From: Pseudozobellia sp. WGM2 | GTDB lineage: Bacteria > Bacteroidota > Bacteroidia > Flavobacteriales > Flavobacteriaceae | Reading direction: 5' to 3' | Assembly: GCF_017810075.1 (NCBI RefSeq) | Contig: NZ_JADNYK010000008.1 | Location: forward strand, 124,001-188,000 | DNA: 64,000 nucleotides | Shown: positions 9,737 to 18,374 of the stretch, piece after piece | How the letters are laid out: the number at the start of each line of letters is the position of its first letter | Numbering within the stretch: position 1 is the stretch's first letter | Notes under the pieces: model-generated | Databases searched by the model: none | Told to the model about the DNA's origin: nothing | Seen by the model: only the letters and a program-made list of their open reading frames with translations | Program-made: the position numbers and the translations under genes

Positions 9737-10831
9737 TTAATTTTGATAAAAAGTTACGTTACCATAATCGCTAGAGATAGTTACTGAATTTCCGCTATTC
9801 TCTGAACCATAATGACCTTTGTAATAATTGCTGTTATTTTTCTCTTCGCTTATTTGTATCTGAAAATCATCTTTTCCTTTTACATTGGCATAAGATGTAT
9901 TGATTTCAAACCCAAAATGATACTGAGGATTATAGCCTATCTTAACTCCGGTATAATCGGTCTTAATTAGTAGGTTGCCCGCATCACGGGCCATTTGTTC
10001 TATTTTTAGTGACCCGTAATCAGCGTTTATGTCGATATTACCGTGAACCGTGCCTAGTTGAACGTTAATGTAATCTCCGCTACCATGCACATTTTTAACT
10101 TCCTCCACTTCAATTTTTCCATAGTCGCACGAATAATCGAGACTGCCCATTTCACCTATTGTTGAATTGGTATAGTCGGCACTGATTACTAAATCCCCTG
10201 CTTTTTCAATTGTAAACCCTGAATAATCCGCAGATATTTTTCCGCTATTTATAAATGCAATAGTGGAGTTTGAGGTATAATCAAAGTTAAGCTGATTGTT
10301 ACGGCCATGAAGTTCACCAATGGTTAACCGTCCGTAATCACAATTGATTTTTGCGTGGCCATCAATACGGTCTAAACTAATATTTCCATAGTCATTATTA
10401 AGATTTACATTGCCCTTTATCGGTAGTTTTATAGTGTAATTTACTTGCATATTAACATTGTTGTTCTTACCCCAATTCCAGCCCCAGCCATTGTTTTTAT
10501 TATTAAATTCGGTTCGAGCCGAGACCGTACTTCGACTTGCTTCGAAATCTATGGTTATCTCGTTCAATTTTTCCGTTACCTTTTCTTCATTATTGCCGTT
10601 GGTCTTGATATGGACTTCGATCATGATTCGATGATCGTTCCAAGAGGTAATATTTAAATTTCCGTAACTATTGTTTACTTCTAGAAGAGCATCTGAATTG
10701 ACTTCAAATTCTTTTTTGATGGTTTTCTCCTTGGTATACTTTCCCTTTAGCCTATCCTTATTGGCAAGCACCAACACGGGAAGCATGCATACTATTAGTG
10801 AGAAATATTTAAATGGTAGTATTTTTATCAT
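9737..10831 (-). CDS. DUF4097-like beta-ladder surface protein
   Basis: The 364-residue product, taken from the ATG at 10831, has a signal peptide (FSLIVCMLPVLVLA). It is then almost entirely short beta-strand repeats in which DYG or DYT recurs every 18-25 residues (INCDYGRLTI, ISADYSGFTI, ISADYTNSTI, YSCDYGKIEV). This resembles the DUF4097 putative adhesin families and the GIN protein next door. It is probably a secreted or surface-anchored solenoid. Its start overlaps the end of the upstream gene by 23 bases, so translation is likely coupled. No catalytic motif is visible. Confidence 0.75.
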   Translation of the reverse strand: MIKILPFKYFSLIVCMLPVLVLANKDRLKGKYTKEKTIKKEFEVNSDALLEVNNSYGNLNITSWNDHRIMIEVHIKTNGNNEEKVTEKLNEITIDFEASRSTVSARTEFNNKNNGWGWNWGKNNNVNMQVNYTIKLPIKGNVNLNNDYGNISLDRIDGHAKINCDYGRLTIGELHGRNNQLNFDYTSNSTIAFINSGKISADYSGFTIEKAGDLVISADYTNSTIGEMGSLDYSCDYGKIEVEEVKNVHGSGDYINVQLGTVHGNIDINADYGSLKIEQMARDAGNLLIKTDYTGVKIGYNPQYHFGFEINTSYANVKGKDDFQIQISEEKNNSNYYKGHYGSENSGNSVTISSDYGNVTFYQN

Positions 10832-11366
10832 AATCCGGTAATTGTTTAATGTTTTCAATTTTATCAAGAACCTCTTGCAAGAGGTCTATTCTTGTTTGGA
10901 AATTTTTAATCATTGCGCTGAGAATCAATTTACTATTTCCACCATTGAGAAGGTCATCTTCCAATTGCGTATAATTTTTCTCTAACTTCTCTAATTGTAA
11001 CATTGCATCTTCGACCAATCTTTTGGTTTCGGGCGAATTTTCTTTTTCTAACTTATCGATTTGTTGCTCGATAAGGCTAGTAAAATAAAATTCTGTTTTT
11101 GACACTTCTGGTGATATTTCAGCGACCTGTTCTTCAATAGGTTTTTCAAACGGGAACATAAAAATGCTTAGCGTACCAATTACCAAGATTGCTGCTGCAA
11201 TATTCATTGGTTTTTGCCAAAATACGGTCCGTTGGCTTAAACCGACAGTTTGTTGGGAAGTATTCAATTTCTCTAAAAATCGATTCTGATGACCGGCGCT
11301 CGGTTCTTCACAGTCAAAATCAGACCTGAGTTTATCAAAAAGTTTGTCTAGATTTTTATCTTCCAT
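10809..11366 (-). CDS. putative anti-sigma factor, single-pass membrane protein
   Basis: From the ATG at 11366 the product is 185 residues: a charged N-terminal cytoplasmic segment of about 50 residues (EDKNLDKLFDKLRSDFDCEE), one membrane helix (IAAAILVIGTLSIFMF, about residues 55-72) and a long C-terminal coiled-coil region rich in Glu and Leu. This layout, and a position two bases after the stop of an ECF sigma gene, make it the probable anti-sigma factor, although it lacks the zinc HxxxCxxC signature. Homologues in flavobacteria are usually called hypothetical. Confidence 0.7.
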   Translation of the reverse strand: MEDKNLDKLFDKLRSDFDCEEPSAGHQNRFLEKLNTSQQTVGLSQRTVFWQKPMNIAAAILVIGTLSIFMFPFEKPIEEQVAEISPEVSKTEFYFTSLIEQQIDKLEKENSPETKRLVEDAMLQLEKLEKNYTQLEDDLLNGGNSKLILSAMIKNFQTRIDLLQEVLDKIENIKQLPDYDKNTTI

Positions 11367-11368
11367 AA

Positions 11369-11923
11369 TCAAGCGATTAGCATCTTTTTTCTTAAGCTCT
11401 CTTTTGCCCTTGAAATAGTCGTTCTGCAATTGGAATAACTGATATTCATTATTTTACTAATTTCCTCATAATCATAACCTTCAATAAGATGTAAGGTCAA
11501 AGAAACTCTGTAATTGTCTTTCAATCTATACATGGTCTCCATCACTTTTTGAGCCTTCAGTTCGGTAAACGCATGTTGATCTGTAACGATTTCATCATTA
11601 TCTTCGACCTTGTACAGTACATCTTCTAGAGCAACTTCATTCTTTTTTTGTTGCTTTCTGTAATAATGGATACTGTTATTTATTACAATGCGTTTTAGCC
11701 AAGATCCGAAAGCCACTTCCCCCTTGAACATATGCAGTTTCGTAAATGCGTTCAGAAATGATTCTTGCATAATATCTTCAGCTTGGTCACTCTTTTTTAC
11801 AATTCTCAATGCCGTATTGTACATGGCCTTATAGTAGCGATTGTAAACTTCGAGTTGTGCGCTCTGTTTCCCTTCAAGACACAGTTGTAATAAAGCGTCA
11901 ATATGTTCCCTTTTGTGGCTCAA
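11369..11923 (-). CDS. ECF-type RNA polymerase sigma factor
   Basis: The 184-residue protein has sigma70 region 2 (YKAMYNTALRIVKKSDQAED, then QESFLNAFTKL and SWLKRIVINNSIHYYRK for -10 recognition) and region 4 (LIEGYDYEEISKIMNISYSN with a helix-turn-helix). There is no region 1 or 3, which is the ECF architecture. It heads a four-gene minus-strand operon with a membrane-bound partner and two secreted beta-ladder proteins. This suggests that the regulon includes cell-surface genes and that the operon is autoregulated, but the inducing signal is not evident. Confidence 0.92.
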   Translation of the reverse strand: MSHKREHIDALLQLCLEGKQSAQLEVYNRYYKAMYNTALRIVKKSDQAEDIMQESFLNAFTKLHMFKGEVAFGSWLKRIVINNSIHYYRKQQKKNEVALEDVLYKVEDNDEIVTDQHAFTELKAQKVMETMYRLKDNYRVSLTLHLIEGYDYEEISKIMNISYSNCRTTISRAKESLRKKMLIA

Positions 11924-12256
11924 AAAGTGGATGGTTTAGTATAAAGATGAAGAAAGTTAGGCATTGTTACAGTTCTACCTAAATTTCATTGAAAATGAAA
12001 GTGGAGTTTGTCGAATTATTCAGCTATTTGAACGACAACGATGTGCTTGGGTTATGTAATAGTTTAGTTTTGTGGTATCCCCCCTCTCATGTTCATTTTT
12101 TGATTTTTGGTTTTCAAAGAGACTCTAGCAAATAGGTTTTTGTTAGCAGTCTGTGGTTGTAGAAGTTGAATAGTGTGATACAGATCTTTTAGGAGAAAAG
12201 GGAATTGAGGGTAATGGATTCTGGAATTGTTTATAACCTAACCAACTTTTTAAATC
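11924..12256. other. 333-base divergent intergenic region
   Basis: This region separates the ECF sigma operon (minus) from the galactose-oxidase mosaic gene (plus) and must hold promoters for both. I see one TAGTTTTG box at 12065-12072 on the plus strand matching TAnnTTTG; the nearest TTG (12047-12049) is only 15 bases upstream, so the match is weak. No RNA gene or repeat is visible. Confidence 0.4.
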
Positions 12257-15200
12257 ATGACCTATACACTAACCACACCTTTTAGGGAAAGATTTCTTCT
12301 TTTACTTTGTATTTTTTTAATTTCCTCTGTTCGGATTTATGGCCAAATTTCAGTTACAGGGGTGGAGGTAACCCCTGATATGGGCACGGTTTCGGAGGGC
12401 GGTACCTTACAGTTGACGGCCACGGTTGATCCTTCGGATGCGGACGACCCCGGTGTGGCCTGGAGCAGTTCCGACGAGAGCATAGCGACTGTCGACGCTA
12501 CGGGCCTTGTGACAACGATAGTCCCCGGCACGGCAACGATAACGGCAACGACCAACGACGGTGGTTTTACTGCTAGTTCTATCATAACGGTGGAATCGGC
12601 CCCTGTTCCGGTAACGGGTGTCACGGTAACCCCTGATATGGGCACGGTAACGGAAGGCGAGACCCTTCAATTGAGCGCTGTTGTAGAGCCTTCCGATGCC
12701 GACGATCCGAGTGTGGTATGGAGCAGTTCCGACGAAAGTGTGGCGACCGTGGATTCGACCGGCCTTGTGACAACGATAGTCCCCGGCACGGCAACGATAA
12801 CGGCAACGACCAACGACGGTGGTTTTACTGCTGGTTCTATCATAACGGTGGAAGCTGCGCCTGTCCCGGTAACGGGTATCACGGTAACTCCTGAATCCTC
12901 GACCGTTACGGAGGGCGGTACGCTGCAATTAACGGCGACAGTGGTGCCTTCCGATGCCGACGATCCGAGTGTAGCCTGGAGCAGTTCGAATGTGGGAATA
13001 GCAATGGTAGACTCCCTTGGAGTTGTTACGGCAATTTCCTCCGGTACTGTAACGATAACGGCAACAACAGATGATGGCGGTTTTGTTGACAGTTCGGAAA
13101 TAACTATTAAACCTCCTTTAAATCATGTAGGTCAATGGAGCGAACCCATTCCATTTGGTATTGTTCCAGTGGCGGTTGCAAACCTTCCTGATGGTAGATT
13201 GGTGACTTGGTCTTCAAAATACAAAGATTACTTTGGAGGGGCTGATGGATTTACTTATACAGAATTATTTGACCCTTATATTGGAGCGAATGGTATGGCT
13301 TTGGGTGAGAAAATAACTCCTACAAACCATGATATGTTCTGCCCGGGCATTAACAACTTGGGAAATGGTCAATTATTGGTGACAGGAGGGTCGTCGAATG
13401 CCAAAAGTACACTTTATGATTATTCTACAGATAACTGGATTGCCACGGATAACATGAATGTGGGCCGTGGTTATCATAGTGGTGTAACTCTATCAGATGG
13501 ATCTGCTTTTGTAATTGGAGGGTCTTGGAGCGGGGGTCTGGCACCCAGTGGTGAGAAAATTGGTGAAATTTGGCGACAAGAGAGAGGATGGAAAACCTTA
13601 CCTGGATTGAGAAGTGATTTACTTTTTAATACTTCTGATTTAGCCTTTGAGCAAGAAGGTGTTTATAGAGTAGATAACCATGCTTGGTTATGGGCTGCTC
13701 CTAATGGTAAAGTTTTTCACGCTGGCCCAGGTGAGGAAATGCATTGGATAGATGTAAATGGAAGTGGGTCTTATAGCTATGTAGGAAATAGGGCAGATGA
13801 TACATATTCGATGAAAGGGACTACTGTAATGTTCGATATCGGAAAAATTTTAAAAGTTGGAGGTGCTACCTCATATGCCAGTGGCGATTTAGCTAAAGAT
13901 AACTCATATGTTATTGACATTAACGATGAAAATAACGTTACTGTCTCACCAACTCAAAATAAATTAAGTTTTTCTCGTACCATGCATAATAGTGTTGTTC
14001 TGCCCAACGGAGAAGTTTTAGTAACCGGTGGACTTAACTCCGCTAGAGTGTTTACGGACTATGGAGCGAGACTGGATGCTGAAATTTATAATCCTTCTAC
14101 TAACCTTTGGAGAACCGTTGTGGGAATGAGTGTGCCGAGAACCTATCACAGTGTATCAATATTGATGTCTGATGGAAAGGTTTTCGTCGGCGGGGGTGGA
14201 CTTTGCACAACATGTGATAATCATTTGAACGCCGAGATATATAGCCCTCCTTATTTATATGATGATAGCGGTAATCTGGCAGAAAGACCGGTTATAGAGG
14301 CTCCAGAAGAGGTGGACTATAATAGTAGCATGACCGTTACGGGAAGTCCAGGTATTGTGGATTTCAATTTGATTAGAATGTCATCATCTACTCATAGTAC
14401 CAATAATGAACAAAGAAGGGTTCCTTTAGCTTTTAGTGGCAATGGCACTTACACGCTTGCTATACCTGATAGAAATATTATGCCCCCGGGTTATTACATG
14501 CTATTTGCTCTAAATGCAGACGGGGTACCTTCAGTTTCAGAACCGGTATTGGTTGGTATGCCCGTTGTTTTGGCTTCAGGGGTATTGCTTTCACATGAAG
14601 TATTTGAGCTTAATTCAGGGGAAACAGCTCAATTGATAGCTACCGTAGTTCCCGAAAACACTGAAAACAAGAAAGTTATATGGTCAAGTAATAATCCTGC
14701 AATCGCAACTGTATCTGAAAATGGTGAGGTCACAGCACATTCAATGGGAACGGCTATTATAACTGCAACAACTGAAGATGGAGGTTTTACGGCAAAATCT
14801 AACATTGTAGTAGATGGTGGCTGTTCTTTTAGTAATATAGCGCTGGGTGCGATTGCAAATCAATCATCCACTTATGGTAATGGTGTGGCTGCAACTGCTA
14901 TAGACGGAGTAACTTCAGGTAATTCGCCATGGATACCAAATGTACAACATACGGCCAATGAGTTTTCTCCTTGGTGGGAATTAGATTTAGGTTCGACGTA
15001 TCTTATGGACACCCTATCTATTTATAATAGAGGTGAAGGCCTTGAAATCAGACTTAAAGATTTTTATGTTTTCGTTTCTGAAAAACCTTTTCCTTCTACC
15101 GCAACCGTTGAAAGTTTAAGCGATGATAGTTCTCTATCTTCCTATTTTTTTGAAGGAGAGGCCGGACTATTGGAAAAAATAGCTCTTAATAAGGATGGTA

Positions 15201-18160
15201 GATATGTTCGAATTCAATTGTCAGGGGGTGGTATTTTGCATATGGCCGAAGTAGAGATACAAGGATGCTTCTTGGGTAGTCCTCTTTGTGAAGGGGTGCC
15301 TCCACCCGAGATTAGTGCCGTGGAACCATTAATTGAGTCGGATGATGTTCAAAATCTCGTCGCTTATCCTGAGGGGGGTACTTGGTCAGGAGCTAGTAGC
15401 GATGGTACTTTTAATCCTTCCATTGGTCCGGGTACTTATGAGGTCACTTATACCTACGATAATGGTGAGGGTTGTGTTCAATCGCATTCTATCGATATTG
15501 TTGTTAACAGTGCTTGCTTTGGTATCGATCCACCAACCATAATTTCCAGTGGTCCATATTTAGATACGGATGGCATTCAAATATTGGATGCTTTTCCAGC
15601 AGGAGGAACTTGGTCAGGAGCTAGCACGGATGGTACCTTTGATCCAAGTTTGGGGGAGGGGATCTATTCCGTAACCTATACATACGATAATGGAAGCGGT
15701 TGTATACAGACAGAAACAGGTGAAATTAGAGTAAATACACTTGGTAGTAGAGGCTGTGTGCTATCAAATATTGCTTTGGCAGGGGAAGCTTCTCAGTCTT
15801 CCACATATGGTAATGGAGTGGCTCAACTTGCCGTGGATGGAAATACAGAGGGTTCATCGCCATGGACTGCCGATCTTCAGCATACTAATAATGAAAACAA
15901 ACCTTGGTGGCAGGTAGACCTAGGTTCTAACAGCGCTATTGAAGAGATACATATTTACAACAGGCAAGGGTTTGAATTTAGGTTGAAAGATTTTTACATT
16001 TTTATTTCTAATGAACCTTTCGAAATCAGTGATACTTTAGAATCCCTCTTAACCGATTCCTCCGTAACAAATTTTTATTTTAATGGTGAGGCGTCTATCG
16101 AAGAGATAATACCGTTTGATAAAGAAGGTCGTTATGTGAGAATTCAACTTAGCGGAAATAATACCTTGCACATGGCTGAAGTTGAAATAATGGGTTGTTT
16201 GTTAGATGCAGAGGCTTGTACTGATGCGGATCCGATCGTTATTGAAAATTATGGCCCCTTTACTTCTGGCCAGTCTCTTCAGAATTTAATAGCAACTCCG
16301 GAGGGAGGTACATGGTCTGGAGTAACTACTGATGGCACATTTGATCCCTTAATTGGAGAGGGAATCTATGAAGCTACTTATACCCATGATAATGGTGAAG
16401 GTTGTTTGCAATCTCAGACGGTTAGCATTTCAGTAAATGGGCCATGTTTTGGAACAGAACCGATAACTTTTACAGATTACGGGCCATTTTTGGACACAGA
16501 CGGTGTACAAACGGTAATAGCAAATCCTATTGGTGGAAGTTGGTCTGGAGCCATCACAGATGGTACTTTTGACCCTAGTATTGGCGCCGGTTCATATGAG
16601 GCGATATATGCATTTGATAATGGAGAGGGCTGTATCCAAACAGAAACACTTGAAATTATCGTAAACACATTAAGCAATAGAGGATGCATTCTTCAAAACC
16701 TAGCTTTAACCGGTTTGGCGGCTCAATCATCGACCTATGGCAATGGGGCTGCAAGTTTGGCTCACGATGGCAATTTGGAAGGGTCTTCTGCATGGAGCGC
16801 TGACCTTCAACATACTAATAATGAATATAGGCCGTGGTGGCAAATTGACCTAGGTACGAAAGCTGCAATTGATGAATTGAAAATATACAATAGACAAGGA
16901 TTGGAATTCAGATTGAATAATTTTTATATATTCCTCTCCGATTACCCAATATCTTCAAGCGCTACCATAGAGTCGCTACAAAATGATTCAGACGTTGTAA
17001 ACTTCTTCTTTGGTGGGGAGGCGGACACGCAGGAAAATATTTTTGTAAACGGTGAGGGAAGGTATGTAAGAATACAGCTTTCAGGTAGCGGAATATTGCA
17101 TTTGCCCGAGGTTCAGGTAATGGGATGTACGGTAGATGAATCGAGCTGTGAAAACGAACCTCCTTTGACGTTAGAGGAGTATGGACCATATACGACCGAG
17201 GACGAAGTGCAGATTTTAAGTGCCAGTCCAACGGGCGGCGTTTGGTCTGGAGCAACAACAGATGGTACTTTTGATCCAAGTATAGGCCCTGGTATTTATG
17301 AAATTACGTATTCCTACGATAATGGTTTAGGGTGTTATCAGTCTAAGTCTATCAATATTGAAGTTAATATTATTGGTAATTCAGGATGTGTTCTTTCCAA
17401 TGGCGCCTTGAGTAAAAATGTTTTACAGTCATCTACGTATGGAAATGGTCTAGCGACTTATGCCGTAGATGGAAACTTACAGGGGAGTTCACCGTGGACT
17501 GCCGATTTACAACATACTACGAACGAATTTAGACCATGGTGGCAGGTAGATTTAGGGGAAGTCCGCGAAATAGAGGAAGTAAAAATATATAATCGTAGCG
17601 ATGGCCTTCAGTTCAAATTGAAAGACTTTTACGTTTTCGTATCTCAAGAGCCGATTACTGCAGCAAATTCACTTGAAAATCTTATTTCTGATGAAAATGT
17701 AGAAAACTATTTTTTTGCTGGCGAAGCAGAGCTAATAGAGGTTATAAAAATTCTTGATTTCGGTAGATATTTACGCATTCAACTTTCAGGAAGTGGAACA
17801 TTGCACATGGCCGAGGTCGAAGTGATGGGCTGCAGTTTATCAGGTAATGGAAATGCCCTCAAGGTATCGCCTGAGAATTTGTCTAGAATCAATAGATTTG
17901 ATGAGTTGAAAAGTGTTGAACTTGTTCCGAACCCTACAACGGATTACGTACATATTAATGTGCTATCAGATGAGAATATTACAAGGATTTTGGTTTTTGA
18001 CATGGAAGGAAGACAAGTGTTGTCTAAAAAGCCAATTAGAGATTCTGTAGATGGGAATGTTGAGACGATAGATGTTTCCTACTTCACAAAAGGAGTATAT
18101 CAAATTATGATATTCTTAGATAATGGTGATATTGTAAACAGGAATTTAATAAAGAATTAA
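12257..18160 (+). CDS. secreted galactose-oxidase-like multidomain protein with T9SS signal
   Basis: The 1967-residue protein has a signal peptide (about 1-30), three Big_2-type Ig domains (about 31-285), a galactose oxidase module (about 288-770), a fourth Big_2 domain (about 772-855), then four F5/8 type C-like carbohydrate-binding domains (starting near 855, 1163, 1476 and 1710). These alternate with five GTWSG/DGTFDPS modules, and a type IX secretion C-terminal domain follows (about 1885-1967, ELVPNPTTDYVHI). The oxidase module matches fungal galactose oxidase at every copper site: Cys362 (HDMFCPG, the Tyr-Cys cross-link partner), Tyr406 (RGYHS), Trp424 (GGSWSGG), Tyr630-His631 (PRTYHS) and His713 (STHSTN). 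It should therefore be an active copper radical oxidase making H2O2 and an aldehyde from a galactose-type sugar or another primary alcohol. Substrate is unproven. Confidence 0.88.
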   Translation: MTYTLTTPFRERFLLLLCIFLISSVRIYGQISVTGVEVTPDMGTVSEGGTLQLTATVDPSDADDPGVAWSSSDESIATVDATGLVTTIVPGTATITATTNDGGFTASSIITVESAPVPVTGVTVTPDMGTVTEGETLQLSAVVEPSDADDPSVVWSSSDESVATVDSTGLVTTIVPGTATITATTNDGGFTAGSIITVEAAPVPVTGITVTPESSTVTEGGTLQLTATVVPSDADDPSVAWSSSNVGIAMVDSLGVVTAISSGTVTITATTDDGGFVDSSEITIKPPLNHVGQWSEPIPFGIVPVAVANLPDGRLVTWSSKYKDYFGGADGFTYTELFDPYIGANGMALGEKITPTNHDMFCPGINNLGNGQLLVTGGSSNAKSTLYDYSTDNWIATDNMNVGRGYHSGVTLSDGSAFVIGGSWSGGLAPSGEKIGEIWRQERGWKTLPGLRSDLLFNTSDLAFEQEGVYRVDNHAWLWAAPNGKVFHAGPGEEMHWIDVNGSGSYSYVGNRADDTYSMKGTTVMFDIGKILKVGGATSYASGDLAKDNSYVIDINDENNVTVSPTQNKLSFSRTMHNSVVLPNGEVLVTGGLNSARVFTDYGARLDAEIYNPSTNLWRTVVGMSVPRTYHSVSILMSDGKVFVGGGGLCTTCDNHLNAEIYSPPYLYDDSGNLAERPVIEAPEEVDYNSSMTVTGSPGIVDFNLIRMSSSTHSTNNEQRRVPLAFSGNGTYTLAIPDRNIMPPGYYMLFALNADGVPSVSEPVLVGMPVVLASGVLLSHEVFELNSGETAQLIATVVPENTENKKVIWSSNNPAIATVSENGEVTAHSMGTAIITATTEDGGFTAKSNIVVDGGCSFSNIALGAIANQSSTYGNGVAATAIDGVTSGNSPWIPNVQHTANEFSPWWELDLGSTYLMDTLSIYNRGEGLEIRLKDFYVFVSEKPFPSTATVESLSDDSSLSSYFFEGEAGLLEKIALNKDGRYVRIQLSGGGILHMAEVEIQGCFLGSPLCEGVPPPEISAVEPLIESDDVQNLVAYPEGGTWSGASSDGTFNPSIGPGTYEVTYTYDNGEGCVQSHSIDIVVNSACFGIDPPTIISSGPYLDTDGIQILDAFPAGGTWSGASTDGTFDPSLGEGIYSVTYTYDNGSGCIQTETGEIRVNTLGSRGCVLSNIALAGEASQSSTYGNGVAQLAVDGNTEGSSPWTADLQHTNNENKPWWQVDLGSNSAIEEIHIYNRQGFEFRLKDFYIFISNEPFEISDTLESLLTDSSVTNFYFNGEASIEEIIPFDKEGRYVRIQLSGNNTLHMAEVEIMGCLLDAEACTDADPIVIENYGPFTSGQSLQNLIATPEGGTWSGVTTDGTFDPLIGEGIYEATYTHDNGEGCLQSQTVSISVNGPCFGTEPITFTDYGPFLDTDGVQTVIANPIGGSWSGAITDGTFDPSIGAGSYEAIYAFDNGEGCIQTETLEIIVNTLSNRGCILQNLALTGLAAQSSTYGNGAASLAHDGNLEGSSAWSADLQHTNNEYRPWWQIDLGTKAAIDELKIYNRQGLEFRLNNFYIFLSDYPISSSATIESLQNDSDVVNFFFGGEADTQENIFVNGEGRYVRIQLSGSGILHLPEVQVMGCTVDESSCENEPPLTLEEYGPYTTEDEVQILSASPTGGVWSGATTDGTFDPSIGPGIYEITYSYDNGLGCYQSKSINIEVNIIGNSGCVLSNGALSKNVLQSSTYGNGLATYAVDGNLQGSSPWTADLQHTTNEFRPWWQVDLGEVREIEEVKIYNRSDGLQFKLKDFYVFVSQEPITAANSLENLISDENVENYFFAGEAELIEVIKILDFGRYLRIQLSGSGTLHMAEVEVMGCSLSGNGNALKVSPENLSRINRFDELKSVELVPNPTTDYVHINVLSDENITRILVFDMEGRQVLSKKPIRDSVDGNVETIDVSYFTKGVYQIMIFLDNGDIVNRNLIKN
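12346..13110 (+). repeat. tandem Big_2-domain coding repeat, GC-rich
   Basis: Three direct repeats of about 258 bases each encode bacterial Ig-like (Big_2) domains. The 93-base segments at 12503-12595 and 12761-12853 differ by about one base. The stretch is visibly richer in G and C, with codons such as GCC, ACG and GAC, than the rest of the gene and its neighbours. The fourth Big_2 copy, near 14570-14815, has ordinary AT-rich codon use. Confidence 0.85.
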
Positions 18161-18181
18161 AACTGGCCAAATTTTATGAAG

Positions 18182-18208
18182 GAGCCTTGGAAACAGGGCT
18201 CTTTTTTA
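18182..18208 (+). terminator. terminator after the galactose-oxidase mosaic gene
   Basis: Stem GAGCC / GGCTC with an 11-base loop followed by six T, 22 bases after the stop codon. Confidence 0.75.
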
Positions 18209-18275
18209 TTTATAAATAATTAAACTGGATTAGTTCATCTTCAGTATTGGCACAACAATTGTCTTAATAGGACAG

Positions 18276-18313
18276 CAAAAAAGCCTTCAACTTGTGTTTA
18301 GCCCGTGAAGGCT
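18276..18313 (-). terminator. minus-strand terminator-like hairpin upstream of lon
   Basis: AGCCTTCA (18282-18289) and TGAAGGCT (18306-18313) pair perfectly. On the minus strand the stem is followed by six T, so it reads as a terminator for transcription leaving the lon region leftward. No minus-strand gene feeds into it. Confidence 0.5.
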
Positions 18314-18374
18314 GGGCTAATCAATGATTAGATATAATTGAATAACTTAGGATTTCTGTTCAGATAATGACAGA

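Noticed and set aside
11924-12256. A riboswitch or small RNA upstream of the galactose-oxidase gene
   Set aside because: No conserved riboswitch core or strong hairpin is visible; only a weak promoter box can be supported.
12337-12928. Several open frames on the minus strand across the Big_2 repeats
   Set aside because: They arise from GC-rich tandem repeats read backwards; they have no start context and no sensible protein, while the plus-strand frame has clear Ig-like domains.
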